Source: Nocardia abscessus (GTDB lineage Bacteria; Actinomycetota; Actinomycetes; Mycobacteriales; Mycobacteriaceae). From it: 64,000 nucleotides of DNA. The stretch's first letter is position 1, and the number at the start of each line of letters is the position of its first letter. The position numbers were made by a program, and so were the translations under genes. Positions 24,314-33,560 of this stretch are shown in pieces. The stretch covers positions 456,228-520,227 of the forward strand of contig NZ_JADLQO010000003.1 in NCBI RefSeq assembly GCF_015477775.1. Reading direction: 5' to 3'. The notes under the pieces are model-generated. The model was not told where the DNA came from, made no database searches, and saw only the letters and a list, made by a program, of their open reading frames with translations.

Positions 24314-24670
24314 TCAGCTCGCGCCGTCGAGACGCACCTTCACGAAGACACGGCCGCGTTCGTCGCGCTGCGCTACCGCGTGTCCGTGCCGCTGCGCGCC
24401 GTTCAGATGCAGCGTGATGGGGCCGCCCTCGTCCAGAAAGTTCCGCCACCAAGTCTTCTTGTCGGGCAAGGCGACTCCGATGACGAGTTCGTCTCCCTTG
24501 CGCCAGTAGTTGACCGGCGTGCTGAACGTCCGCCCTGACCGCCGCCCCACATACGTGACCACCACGAATCCCTTGCCGAGCAACCGCCCGAGCAGCGGCA
24601 CGTCGAGGAGGGCGGCGACCCCGCCGTTCACCGCCCGCACGGTGCGCCCCACCACCGTCTTCAGTTCCAC
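24314..24670 (-). CDS. DDN-like (F420/quinone nitroreductase family) protein
   Basis: The 118-residue protein matches the short deazaflavin-dependent nitroreductase (DUF385/PF04075) family: GKGFVVVTYVGRRSGRTFSTPVNYWRKGDELVIGV, WWRNFLDEGGPITLHL and a final HAVAQRDERGRVFVKVR. The family has a split-beta-barrel fold and includes F420-dependent Ddn of mycobacteria, but many members have no known reaction. The GTG at 24670 follows GGAAAG and yields a compact N terminus. It is convergent with the TetR gene and divergent from the P450. Confidence 0.75.
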   Translation of the reverse strand: MELKTVVGRTVRAVNGGVAALLDVPLLGRLLGKGFVVVTYVGRRSGRTFSTPVNYWRKGDELVIGVALPDKKTWWRNFLDEGGPITLHLNGAQRHGHAVAQRDERGRVFVKVRLDGAS

Positions 24671-24799
24671 AACTTTCCTCCAGGCCGGTCGCGCGGACAC
24701 ATCGAACACCGCCACCCTAGTCGCGGCGGTGGCGATCGGCCCGTTCCGGTCGACGTGCCGCCGCGGGCTCACCACGGGCCGCGCGCGGTGGCCAGGTCT

Positions 24800-24822
24800 C
24801 GAATGTCGTTTTCCGACACTCG
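24800..24822. promoter_or_regulatory. Inverted repeat upstream of the P450 gene
   Basis: CGAATGTCG-ttttc-CGACACTCG is a near-perfect 9-bp dyad (one mismatch) about 117 bp upstream of the P450 start, within the 269-bp divergent gap. It is a candidate operator; which protein binds it is not evident. Confidence 0.4.
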
Positions 24823-24939
24823 AGTTCTGGTTGGAGGCAGGATTCTTCCGTTGCCGGGCCCAGCGGCCGGACTCGCCGAGATACTCGTGCACGACCGTCG
24901 CAACGACGGCTGGAGGCTCACGCGCAGAAGGGAATTCCC

Positions 24940-26160
24940 ATGACAACCAGCCTGCCCGCATTCCCCGCCCCGAACGAGGATCTGCTGGACACCTGCATCC
25001 GGCTCCGGGAGATCGCGCCGGTGGTCGAGGTGGAGTTTCCCGGCGGCGTGCCCGCCTACCTGGCGCTGACGCACGAGGCGGTGCGCGAAATCCTCGCCGG
25101 GGACAACAAGACGTTCGCCAGAGATCCCAAGCACTGGCCCGCCCTGTACGACGGTTCCATTCCGGAGGACTGGCCCCTGCGGGCCATCGTGCAGGGCGAT
25201 CACCTGTCCACCAAGGACGGCGCCGACCATCGGCGGCTTCGTGGCCTGATCAGCAAGGCGTTCACCCCGGGCCGGGTACAGGCGCTGGAGCCGCGCATCC
25301 AGCAGATCATCGACGGGCTGCTGGACGAGGTCGTCGCCGCGGGCGACGGTGTCGACCTGGTACCCACCTTCACCGAGGCGTTGCCGATGGCGGTGATCTG
25401 CGAACTGTTCGGAGTGCCGGAGCCGGAACGGGATCGGCTGCGGCGGTGGACCGCGACGCTCCTGGCGCACACCACTGCGCCGGAAGAGGCGTTCGCGACG
25501 CAGAACGCGCTGATGCTGTACCTGTACGAACTGGCGGACCGCAAGCAGCGCGAGCCCGGCGACGACCTGACCTCGGGCCTGGTACAAGCCCGCGACGAAG
25601 GCGACAAGCTCACGGCCGAAGAATTGGTCGCCGTTCTGTGGATCATGCTGGTCGCAGGCCACGAGACCACGGTGCACATGCTCGGTTACGCCATTCTGGC
25701 GTTGTCGCAGCACCCGGACCAACTCGCGCTGGCCAAGGCCGAGGATCGCTGGGCCGACGTGGTGGAAGAGACTGTCCGATACCGTCATTCGGTGATGATG
25801 ACCAGTTGGCGGTTCACGTTGACGGAGGTCACCGTGGCGGGGGTGACCGTTCCCAAAGGCAGCGCGGTCGGTGTGGCCTACCAGGCGTGTGGGATCGACC
25901 CGGCCGAGTACGGCGAGACCGCGAACCAGTTCGACATCACCCGCAAACAGCAGGGCGGACACCTCGGGTTCGGCCACGGCCCGCGTTACTGCATCGGCGC
26001 CGGGCTGGCCCGTCTGGAGGGGAGGCTCGCACTGGCTTCCCTGTATCGGCGGCTGCCGGACCTGGAACTCGCCATCGACCCGGAGGACATCCCGTACTCG
26101 CCGTCCTTCTTCACCATCGGCCCGCTGTCGGTGCCGGTCAAACTGGGTGGCGAACAGTAA
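24940..26160 (+). CDS. Cytochrome P450
   Basis: The 406-residue soluble bacterial P450 has the I-helix oxygen-activation motif AGHETT (239-244), the ExxR pair E277/R280 and the haem loop FGHGPRYCIGAG with the axial Cys at 351. It lacks a membrane anchor and would need separate ferredoxin partners, which are not adjacent. The length and the HLxxxDGADHRRLRGL block fit CYP105/CYP107-like families. A monooxygenase role on a steroid, polyketide or xenobiotic is possible. It ends 7 bp before the convergent DinB-like gene. Confidence 0.93.
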   Translation: MTTSLPAFPAPNEDLLDTCIRLREIAPVVEVEFPGGVPAYLALTHEAVREILAGDNKTFARDPKHWPALYDGSIPEDWPLRAIVQGDHLSTKDGADHRRLRGLISKAFTPGRVQALEPRIQQIIDGLLDEVVAAGDGVDLVPTFTEALPMAVICELFGVPEPERDRLRRWTATLLAHTTAPEEAFATQNALMLYLYELADRKQREPGDDLTSGLVQARDEGDKLTAEELVAVLWIMLVAGHETTVHMLGYAILALSQHPDQLALAKAEDRWADVVEETVRYRHSVMMTSWRFTLTEVTVAGVTVPKGSAVGVAYQACGIDPAEYGETANQFDITRKQQGGHLGFGHGPRYCIGAGLARLEGRLALASLYRRLPDLELAIDPEDIPYSPSFFTIGPLSVPVKLGGEQ

Positions 26161-26167
26161 GGCCGGC

Positions 26168-26824
26168 TCACCCGAGGACGAACGGGAGGCGCGCTGCCAG
26201 CTCGTCCAGTTCGGCCTTCTCCGAGTCGGTCGGAGCCCGTCGTCCGGTGCTGACCAGCAGTGCGTCGGTGTCGGACATCGACGCGGGGAACGGCGCCCCG
26301 GCGATCTTCTCCAGCATCTCCCTGGACCGGGCGAGCCCCTCGGCAGGCGGCTCGTCCACGACCGGGAGGTGCGCGATCAGGTCGAGATGGTGCAGGGTGC
26401 TCTCCAGGACGTACGCGCCGAGGTAGTCGCCCGCGGTGAGGACCTCATCGCGCGTGCCGACCCGGAGGCCGGGGTCGGCGAGTTCGGCGGCGCGCCCGGC
26501 GGCGGAGCCGACGTCCTCGAAGTGGATCTTCAGCAACCTCGGCTCCTGGTACGCGGCGGCGAGCCGCACGATCAGCGCGTCGAGCGGGTGGTCGCCGGTC
26601 GGGGCCGTGTCGGCGACTTCCCAGTAGGTCACGGCGTCGCGCGTCGGTTCGGCTTCGGCGGGCGTCACGAGGGTGATCAGGACGTCCTGAGCGTCGATGA
26701 TCAGATGGCACACCAGGTCTCGCACGAGCCAGCCGGTACAGCCGGACGGCTGTGCGAAATCCTCGTCCGAAAGATCGGCGACCGCCGCGCGCAACGCTGC
26801 CCAAGAGCGTGAGAAGTGATCCAC
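26168..26824 (-). CDS. DinB / mycothiol-dependent maleylpyruvate isomerase-like protein
   Basis: The 218-residue protein matches the MDMPI/DinB four-helix fold. It begins FSRSWAALRAAVADLSDEDFAQPSGCTGWLVRDLVCHL, the classic N-terminal pattern, and has a second metal-ligand block in ESTLHHLDLIAHL. The three histidines (in VCHL and LHHLDL) would bind a divalent metal. Family members are mycothiol S-transferases or isomerases in actinobacteria. The start is a GTG. Its exact substrate is unknown. Confidence 0.8.
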   Translation of the reverse strand: MDHFSRSWAALRAAVADLSDEDFAQPSGCTGWLVRDLVCHLIIDAQDVLITLVTPAEAEPTRDAVTYWEVADTAPTGDHPLDALIVRLAAAYQEPRLLKIHFEDVGSAAGRAAELADPGLRVGTRDEVLTAGDYLGAYVLESTLHHLDLIAHLPVVDEPPAEGLARSREMLEKIAGAPFPASMSDTDALLVSTGRRAPTDSEKAELDELAARLPFVLG

Positions 26825-27122
26825 CTCGGGAAGCTAGCAGCGCGCGGCGCGCCCCGCGACGGATTCAGCGGTCCGACCTGGGCGAGGTGTCGTCCTCGCG
26901 GAGCAGCGCCGCTCGACGTGAATCGCGCGGCCGAGACCAGTGGCAAACGGTAAGCACGAGACAGTGACAGGTGCCGTCGTTTAGTCGAAAATTGCAACGT
27001 TTCCGCTGTTCATAAGCCTGTTTCGAATGGGGAACACATCGCCTGATCCGCTCACTGCCGAGTACTTGCTGTGCCAAGCTGCCGCCGTCCGCTATTACGC
27101 AGCTAACTGGCAGGAAGGATCG

Positions 27123-28934
27123 ATGACGCGTATGACGCAAGGAGATTCGATCGTCGGGACAACGTCCGAACAGCTCGCTCGGATCGCCGTCGAGGGGCCC
27201 TGGGACGCTCAGGGGCAGGTCCGCCCGGAGGCGGTGCAGTTCGCGTCGAACTTGGTGAGCGCCCTGCAGAAGCGGAGCGGCAAGGGCCTGGTGCCCGATC
27301 ACGTGGACGACTTGGTGGGCCGGGCGCTGAACGTCGCCGTGCCGACGTTTCCGCGCATCGAGACCGAAGACGGCACCGGGCTGTCGGCGCACATGCTGCG
27401 GCAGACAACGAGCCGACGGTGCCCGCTGGTGGTCATTCCGGCCGGGTGGACGCCCGTCGGGTGGCCGTTGTTCGAGTACGCCTATCTCACGCTCGCGGTC
27501 AAGGGCTATCACGTCCTGGCCTACACCCCGCGCGGTATCGGCTGGACCGTCGTACCGGGAACGAACTTGCCGTGGTTCGGTACTTCCGAAGGCAAGATCG
27601 ATGTCGCCGGTCCACAGGACTGGTCGGACGGCTCGGAGGTGCTCACCTACGCGATCGACGCACTCGACCCCAGCGGCATCGCCTTCATGGGTGAGTCGTA
27701 CGGCTCGGGCATCAGCCAGCTCGTGGCCGCGCACGACGAGCGGGTCGACGTCGTCGTCGCTCTGAGCACGTGGGGCAACCTGGCTACCAGTCTGTACGAC
27801 AACGCCACCCGCCATGTCAGGGCCGTCGATGCGCTGATCGACTTGACCGGCGGCGCCAAGGAGGAGAAATTCGACGAGGAGACGCTGGAGATCCTCGCGA
27901 AATTCGCCGAAGGCAAAGATATGAATCCGGTCGTCGAATGGGGCACCGAACGAGCGCCGGAACAATACGTCGGTTCCCGCGATATTCCGACCTTCTTCTC
28001 CAACACCTGGCACGAGGGGCTCTTCCCGGTGAACCAGGTTCTGGAGACCTTCGAGAAGCTCCCGCGACCCAAACGGCTGAACATGTGGATCGGCGATCAC
28101 GCGGCGCCGGAAGGCCCGGGCCTGATCGCTCCACCCATGCCCGGCGCGGGACCGAACGAACCGCTGCGCGAGGCGTATGCCTGGCTCGACCACTACCTCA
28201 AAGACGAGGACAACGGGGTCGCCACGTGGCCGGAGATCAGCAATCAGGTCATGTTCACCTACGTGACCACTCCGGCATCCGGGGACGGTCAGAACGTGAT
28301 CGTCGAACCCGCGCGGCGCGAGGAGAAAGCCTCGTGGGCCGACGTCACCACCGATACCGAAACACTGATCCTGACCGATACGCGCGAGGGCGGCGACGGT
28401 GCGCTGATCGCCGACGTCACGGCCGGCTGGCAGCGTGAATTCACGGTGGGCGAGGAGGCCGAGGTCCTCGCTATGGACAAGCTCATGACGACCGGCCAGG
28501 AGGAGTGGGCCGGCAATCCCAAGATCTACCGGACCAGCGAGATCGATCGCGGCCGTGCCCTGGTCTGGTCGACCGGGCCGCTGCTCGCGGTGCGCGGTGG
28601 CGTCGCCCGGCAGATTCGCGGAATCCCCCGGTTGCAGCTGACCGTCGACAGCACCGGCGAGTCCGCGACGGTGATGGCCTACCTGCTCGACGTCGATGAA
28701 GACGGTTCGGCGCGGATCATCACGCACGAGCCGAAAACCGTCGAGTCGGAAATGCCGGCCACCGTGTCCTGGGAGTTGCAGGCGGCCGCCTACGATGTGC
28801 CGGACGGTCATCGATTGATGCTGGTCGTCGACGGCGTGGATTTCCTCTATTCCAGCGCCAACACGGTCGGCTCGCGGATCACCATCAGTTCACCGCAGGG
28901 CGCCCCCTGCTGCCTGGAGTTGCCGCTCGGCTGA
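27123..28934 (+). CDS. CocE/NonD (S15) family alpha/beta-hydrolase
   Basis: The 603-residue protein has the CocE/X-Pro dipeptidyl-peptidase S15 fold: CPLVVIPAGWTPVGW, LAYTPRGIGWT, the nucleophile motif GESYGSG, IPTFFSNTWHEGLFP with the acid, and GDHAAPEG with a candidate catalytic His. A C-terminal jelly-roll domain (SATVMAYLLDVDEDG) follows. The ATG at 27123 follows GGAAGGATCG. No convincing signal peptide is seen, so it is probably cytoplasmic. Family members hydrolyse acyl esters or amides. It ends at a hairpin shared with the convergent gene. Confidence 0.85.
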   Translation: MTRMTQGDSIVGTTSEQLARIAVEGPWDAQGQVRPEAVQFASNLVSALQKRSGKGLVPDHVDDLVGRALNVAVPTFPRIETEDGTGLSAHMLRQTTSRRCPLVVIPAGWTPVGWPLFEYAYLTLAVKGYHVLAYTPRGIGWTVVPGTNLPWFGTSEGKIDVAGPQDWSDGSEVLTYAIDALDPSGIAFMGESYGSGISQLVAAHDERVDVVVALSTWGNLATSLYDNATRHVRAVDALIDLTGGAKEEKFDEETLEILAKFAEGKDMNPVVEWGTERAPEQYVGSRDIPTFFSNTWHEGLFPVNQVLETFEKLPRPKRLNMWIGDHAAPEGPGLIAPPMPGAGPNEPLREAYAWLDHYLKDEDNGVATWPEISNQVMFTYVTTPASGDGQNVIVEPARREEKASWADVTTDTETLILTDTREGGDGALIADVTAGWQREFTVGEEAEVLAMDKLMTTGQEEWAGNPKIYRTSEIDRGRALVWSTGPLLAVRGGVARQIRGIPRLQLTVDSTGESATVMAYLLDVDEDGSARIITHEPKTVESEMPATVSWELQAAAYDVPDGHRLMLVVDGVDFLYSSANTVGSRITISSPQGAPCCLELPLG

Positions 28935-28942
28935 TCGGCGCG

Positions 28943-28976
28943 CGTGGCCCGGACTCGGGAGTGAGTCCGGGCCACG
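28943..28976. terminator. Bidirectional hairpin terminator
   Basis: CGTGGCCCGGACTC and GAGTCCGGGCCACG form a perfect 14-bp stem with a 6-nt loop. It lies between two convergent stops (28934 and 29019), so it can end both transcripts. Confidence 0.75.
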
Positions 28977-29018
28977 TGACGGTCGATGGCTGGAGAAGGG
29001 CTGATCGAGCCCGTCCGC

Positions 29019-29786
29019 TCAGCCCGGCGCGAAGGTCACCACCAGAACATCGCGATAGGCGGGGCGGCTCGGGTCCATCGGATGCACCGGCGAGACGCTG
29101 TGCAGGGTGCGGCGGTCGTCGCCGAGCAGCAGGGCTCCGGGCGTGCCGAGTGTGGTGCGCAGCAGCTGCCTTTCGTTCGGGTCGAACACCGCACTCGCAC
29201 CGCCGACAGCGTTCTGCCTGCCGACCAGAAGCGACGACACCAGAGTGACGCCGTCGCGGTGACGGCCTTCCGGTGTCGGCAGGCCGTTCGTGTCCGCCGA
29301 GGCCACGACTCGGAAGGGATGCACCTTCGCACTCCACTTCGACGGCTTGTCCAGAGCCGTCGCCAACCGCGCGAGCAGCCGCAGCACCGCCCCGAACACG
29401 GGATCGGCCACGAAGGCATCGGTCAGGGGCTCGAACGTGCGGTCCACGCCCACGTAGAGCGGATTGCTGTTCTCCGGCTGCACGAAGGAACCCTGCGGCA
29501 GCAGCCCGATCCGCCCGGCCGGGTCGGTGAGCGAGAACTGCCCGTAACGGCGCAGCCTGCACGTGCCGCGGGCGCCTGCGTAGATATCAGGGCTCAACTC
29601 GTCCCAATGCCGGCGGAAGTGGTCCCAGTCCGCTGTCGTCATGCCGAGACTCGACGTCGTGACCGCAGCGGGCATGAGGTGGACGCCGTCGTGGGCCAAT
29701 GCCGCGCGGGCGGCCTCGACCGCCTGCTCGGCTCGCGGGGCCGCGGCCCGGACATCCATTCGCGCCGCAGTAGGGTTTCGCTTCAC
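29019..29786 (-). CDS. 2-oxoglutarate/Fe(II) dioxygenase family protein (PF10014 type)
   Basis: The ~255-residue protein resembles the 2OG-Fe_Oxy_2 family that includes bacterial L-isoleucine dioxygenases. The HxD iron motif sits in GRHRDGVTLVSSLLVGR, with a distal His in RTLHSVSPVH and a conserved Arg near the C terminus (RPAYRDVLVVTF). The N terminus is Ala-rich. The GTG at 29786 is my choice; an ATG nine codons later is also possible. It faces a TetR-family gene. An amino-acid hydroxylase role is plausible but unproven. Confidence 0.72.
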   Translation of the reverse strand: MKRNPTAARMDVRAAAPRAEQAVEAARAALAHDGVHLMPAAVTTSSLGMTTADWDHFRRHWDELSPDIYAGARGTCRLRRYGQFSLTDPAGRIGLLPQGSFVQPENSNPLYVGVDRTFEPLTDAFVADPVFGAVLRLLARLATALDKPSKWSAKVHPFRVVASADTNGLPTPEGRHRDGVTLVSSLLVGRQNAVGGASAVFDPNERQLLRTTLGTPGALLLGDDRRTLHSVSPVHPMDPSRPAYRDVLVVTFAPG

Positions 29787-30093
29787 GGGTGGTCTGCCTC
29801 TCTGACCTCTCGCGACTGGGTCGCTCTCCGGGCAGGGGGTCAACGGACGCCGACTCGCGGCCGGTCGCTCAGCGGAGACTCGACGCCTCGGCGGGCGACT
29901 TCGGCGGGATCGTCTTCGGGCAGCTGCGCGAAGCTCCAGTGCCGAGTGCGAGAAGTTTCTCGGTCATGTGCTGCGGCTACCCACTGATGCGGCACCCATA
30001 CCCGGAATCGGGATACCGCGCCCCCATGGCGAGCGCAGCAGCTGTCCGGCCTCGACGCATGGCCGGGGCCGGGTCGCTCGGTAGTCTGCAGGG
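29787..30093. promoter_or_regulatory. 307-bp divergent promoter region, no gene seen
   Basis: This gap lies between the 2OG dioxygenase and the TetR gene. The only structure I can point to is a weak dyad around 30000-30015 (TACCCG-gaat-CGGGAT), which may be an operator for the TetR protein. No convincing ORF with a ribosome site is present. Confidence 0.35.
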
Positions 30094-30777
30094 GTGTCCG
30101 CCGCGCCCGCCGACGCTGACGCACCGATCGTGCCGGTGCGAAACGGCGTGTTCTTCACACTTCCGGAGGCACTGCCGCGTGGCAGGCACAACCTGGCGCG
30201 GGAGCAGGTGATGGCCGCGCAGCGGGAGCGGCTGCTCGTCGCCGTGACCGAACTGCTGGCCGCTCGCGGCTATGCCGGGTTCGGCCCGACCGATATCGCG
30301 AAACGGGCCGGAGTCTCCTTGGCGGCCTTCTACGAGGCGTTCGCCAACAAGGACGAGTGCGTATTCGCGGGCTACGACCGCTTCATCCAAGTACTGCTGA
30401 CCCAGCTGACCGCGGCGGAGATCGTGGGCCGCGACCGCAGGGCCATCGTGGGCGACGCACTCGGCCAGTACCTGCGCACCCTGCAGAACGACCTGGTCGT
30501 CGCCCGCGCCTACCAGGTGGAGATCGAGGCGCTGGGCCCTGCCGTTCGCAGGCGCAGACGTAAGTCGTTGCGACTGTTCGCCGAATACATCCGCGGCTTG
30601 GTGCGCGGCGTGGGCGGGAAACGGTTACCGGCGCTGTCGGTCACCGCTTACCTGGGCGTCGTGTACGCGGTGCGTCAGCTCACCGCCGATGCGCTCGACG
30701 AGTCGGACGAGCCGGATCTGACCTCGCTCAGCGCCGACCTGGAACCGTGGCTGACCGATCTGTTCCGCGAGCGCTGA
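30094..30777 (+). CDS. TetR-family regulator
   Basis: The 227-residue regulator has an extended N terminus (to about residue 35) before the HTH: EQVMAAQRERLLVAVTELLAARG and FGPTDIAKRAGVSLAAFYEAFANKDECVF. The C-terminal domain contains a basic patch RRRRRKSLRLFAEY. It begins at a GTG. It is divergent from the 2OG dioxygenase and upstream of the photolyase gene, either of which could be its target. Confidence 0.84.
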   Translation: MSAAPADADAPIVPVRNGVFFTLPEALPRGRHNLAREQVMAAQRERLLVAVTELLAARGYAGFGPTDIAKRAGVSLAAFYEAFANKDECVFAGYDRFIQVLLTQLTAAEIVGRDRRAIVGDALGQYLRTLQNDLVVARAYQVEIEALGPAVRRRRRKSLRLFAEYIRGLVRGVGGKRLPALSVTAYLGVVYAVRQLTADALDESDEPDLTSLSADLEPWLTDLFRER

Positions 30778-30949
30778 CACCGGCGTGCGGCGCCGCCGCC
30801 CCCGCTTGACATGACAGCTGCCGTCCATCAGCATTGGCGTAAAGTTCGTTACTCCGATACCCACCTCGGCGTGGTCACCGCAGCCGAATGTCCGATAACG
30901 CCGTCGTCGATCCCCTCGATGGATGCCAGTCGTCGAAAATGACCATTGC

Positions 30950-32302
30950 ATGGCCGTAACAATCGCACTTTTCACCCGTGACCTGCGCGTCAACGACAAT
31001 CCGGCGCTGTCGGCCGCCGTGCGCGAGGGCGCTGCGGTGGTTCCGCTCTTCGTGGTCGACGACCGTATCGTCGGCAGCGCCCGCCCCGCAGGCAATCAAC
31101 TCCGGTTCCTGTCCGCCGCGCTGGCCGAACTCGATGCCGAACTCCGCTGTGCTGGAGGGCAACTGGTGATCCGGCACGGGGACTATGTCGAGGCGGTGGA
31201 TCGGGTGGTCGCGCAGGTGCACGCCGACACTGTCCATGTCGCCGAAGACGCCACCTGGTACGGCCGATGCCGGCTGCGGGCACTGCGCGAGCGGCTGGAC
31301 CGGCGCAGCTGCCTGCTGCACATCCATCCGGCCACCCTCACGGCCGTGGATGCCGACGATTGCGCCCCGCGCGGCCGCAACGGCAAGGCTCCGGACTTCG
31401 CGACGTACTTCCGCCGATGGCTGGAGGCTCCGAAGCGGCTCCCGCTCGACAAGCCGGCGGAGTTGATCGTCCCGCGCATCGACAGCGATCCGGTTCCCAG
31501 ATTCGATGACCTCGGCGATGCCGCGGTGTCACCGCAACTGGCCGTCGGCGGCGAGATCACGGGTCGCGCCCTGTGGCGGGGCTGCACCGCAGGCCAGAAA
31601 CAGGCACGCGGCCGGGCCCGTGGCGACCTCACGCGCGAGGGATTCTCCCGGCTGTCGCCGTACCTGCATTTCGGCTGCCTTTCCGCAGCCGAAATGGTGC
31701 ACCGCGCCGATATGGCCACGACCGACGGCCGCGCCTTCGTCCGCCTGCTGGCTCGGCGCGACTTCCATCTGCAGTTCCTCGCCGCCCGCGCCGACATCGC
31801 GCGATCGGATGATCGCCACCGCGGGCCGCAGGCCCACGATCCGGTCGTGGTCCGCGCCTGGCGCGACGGCCGCACCGGATATCCCATCGTGGACGCGGGC
31901 ATGCGGCAACTGGCCGCACAGGGATGGATGCCGCAACGAGCCCGGGTGATCGCCGCCAGTTTCCTGACCACGACGCTGCGGGTGGATTGGCGCGTCGGTG
32001 CCGACCACTTCCGCCGCTGGCTGCTCGACGCCGATGCCGCGAGCAATCGTTTCACCTGGCAGCAGGTGGGGCGGCTCGATCCGGGAGCCGCGGGCACCGG
32101 CGAACGGTACGACCCCGAAGGTAACTACGTACGGCGCTGGATACCGGAACTGGCCGCCCTGCCGGGTTCGGAAATCCATCGCCCGTGGCGCCACAGCGTG
32201 CCGACCTCGGTATATCCCGCCCCCATCGCCGCACCGGCCGTACCTGACGGGTCGTGGTCGCGGTTTCCGGAATGGCTGTCGACAGCGCTGCCGGGATCGT
32301 AG
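30950..32302 (+). CDS. phrB: Deoxyribodipyrimidine photolyase / cryptochrome family
   Basis: The 450-residue protein has the N-terminal photolyase Rossmann domain (VTIALFTRDLRVNDNPALSAAV) for the antenna chromophore and the C-terminal FAD domain: GFSRLSPYLHFGCLSAAEM, FHLQFLA, GYPIVDAGMRQL, RARVIAASFLTTTL, LDADAASNRFTWQQVG and YDPEGNYVRRW. This is the class I CPD photolyase pattern, repairing UV dimers with blue light. The loop after NRFTWQQVG is less canonical than in E. coli PhrB (usually NNGNWQWVAG), so a cryptochrome-like role is a minor alternative. No strong ribosome site marks the start; an ATG nine codons upstream is also in frame. Confidence 0.88.
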   Translation: MAVTIALFTRDLRVNDNPALSAAVREGAAVVPLFVVDDRIVGSARPAGNQLRFLSAALAELDAELRCAGGQLVIRHGDYVEAVDRVVAQVHADTVHVAEDATWYGRCRLRALRERLDRRSCLLHIHPATLTAVDADDCAPRGRNGKAPDFATYFRRWLEAPKRLPLDKPAELIVPRIDSDPVPRFDDLGDAAVSPQLAVGGEITGRALWRGCTAGQKQARGRARGDLTREGFSRLSPYLHFGCLSAAEMVHRADMATTDGRAFVRLLARRDFHLQFLAARADIARSDDRHRGPQAHDPVVVRAWRDGRTGYPIVDAGMRQLAAQGWMPQRARVIAASFLTTTLRVDWRVGADHFRRWLLDADAASNRFTWQQVGRLDPGAAGTGERYDPEGNYVRRWIPELAALPGSEIHRPWRHSVPTSVYPAPIAAPAVPDGSWSRFPEWLSTALPGS

Positions 32303-32399
32303 CCTCGGCCTGTCCGACCGCCTCGATTGCTCGCGGCGCGCGGCCCCTGCTGCCGCGCGCCGCTCGCTGAGCGCCTGGCCCGAGATCAGGCCGCGATGG

Positions 32400-33290
32400 T
32401 CAGTCCGGTATGTGCGATTCGTGGGTGAACGGTTTGCTGCCGTGGACCGCGGGCTGGCCGTCGGGGTTGTTCTCGGCCCCGTGATTCACACGGTCGTCGG
32501 AATCGAGCCATTCGGTGACCGGATTGTCGATGTAGCGCCATTCCGTCCCCGCGGGCCAGGGGCCCTGTCCCTCGTTCCAGGGGCCGCGGGCGCTCGCGGC
32601 GCCGTTGGACATGTTGAACGCGACGTTCTGGAACCGATCGTCGCCGGGCAGGGCGCCCGGCGGGAAGTTGACCGGCAGTTCGTTCAACGCCGCGGTGAAC
32701 TGCTGGAAATGCGCGATCTCGCGGGTCATCAAGAACGACAGCGTGTCCTGCACACCGGGATCGTCGGTGAACTGCTTGAGATACTCGTAGACGATCTTGG
32801 CGCGGGACTCGGCCGCGAGATTGCTGCGCAGGTCGACCGATGGCTCCCCGTTGGCGTCGACGTAGGAGCCCGACCACGGCACGCCCGCGGCGTTCGTCAC
32901 GACGGGCCCGCCGCCGCTCAGCGCGAAGTACAGCGGATTCGCCGCGACCTGATGGATCACCTGGTCGCGTCCCTCGGACGTGCCCACGACCGGCATCCAG
33001 TCGCACCGCTCGTTGGCCTGCTTCAAATCGTCGTTGAGCCCGTCGAGCAACATGGTGATCATGGAGCCGACGATCTCGAGGTGACTCAATTCCTCGGTGG
33101 CGATGTCCATGAACAGGTCGTAGGTTTTCGGATGTTTGCCACGCAGCAGAAACGCCTGGTTGAAATATTGCATGGCGGCCTTCAATTCGCCGTTGGCGCC
33201 GCCGAACTGTTCTTGCAGCAGTGCCGCGAAACGCGGATCGGGACGGTCCACGCGAACCTCGAACTGGAGATCCTTGTTGTGGGTGAACAT
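32400..33290 (-). CDS. Manganese catalase
   Basis: The 296-residue protein is a di-manganese (non-haem) catalase: LQEQFGGANGELKAAMQYFNQAF, the ligand helices MDIATEELSHLEIVGSM, AAESRAKIVYEYLKQF and FLMTREIAHFQQFTAAL, and the C-terminal tail with PVTEWLDSDDRVNHG. It dismutates hydrogen peroxide without haem. The ATG at 33290 follows AAGGAGAG. It is monocistronic and convergent with the photolyase gene, in a stretch rich in oxidative and light stress genes. Confidence 0.93.
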   Translation of the reverse strand: MFTHNKDLQFEVRVDRPDPRFAALLQEQFGGANGELKAAMQYFNQAFLLRGKHPKTYDLFMDIATEELSHLEIVGSMITMLLDGLNDDLKQANERCDWMPVVGTSEGRDQVIHQVAANPLYFALSGGGPVVTNAAGVPWSGSYVDANGEPSVDLRSNLAAESRAKIVYEYLKQFTDDPGVQDTLSFLMTREIAHFQQFTAALNELPVNFPPGALPGDDRFQNVAFNMSNGAASARGPWNEGQGPWPAGTEWRYIDNPVTEWLDSDDRVNHGAENNPDGQPAVHGSKPFTHESHIPD

Positions 33291-33560
33291 CGCTCTCCTT
33301 ACCAGTATGGTCGGCCGTTCGAATGCCTTGCCCAACCGGCGATTCCGCGGCATCCGAGCCGACGTCACGACGTCCGAACAGCGCTGGCCGGCCTGGCGAA
33401 AGCAGTTCCCGTGCGAACCGCCACCGCTGCGCCTCCAGCGCGGGCTTTCATGCCTTACCCAGCGCAGGACGAGAAAGAGATGCGTTACTCGATTCCGTGG
33501 CGACGATACGGGCTCCGGCAGCCGGTCGTTCGCAACGACACGAAGTGCCGCAGGGGGCAG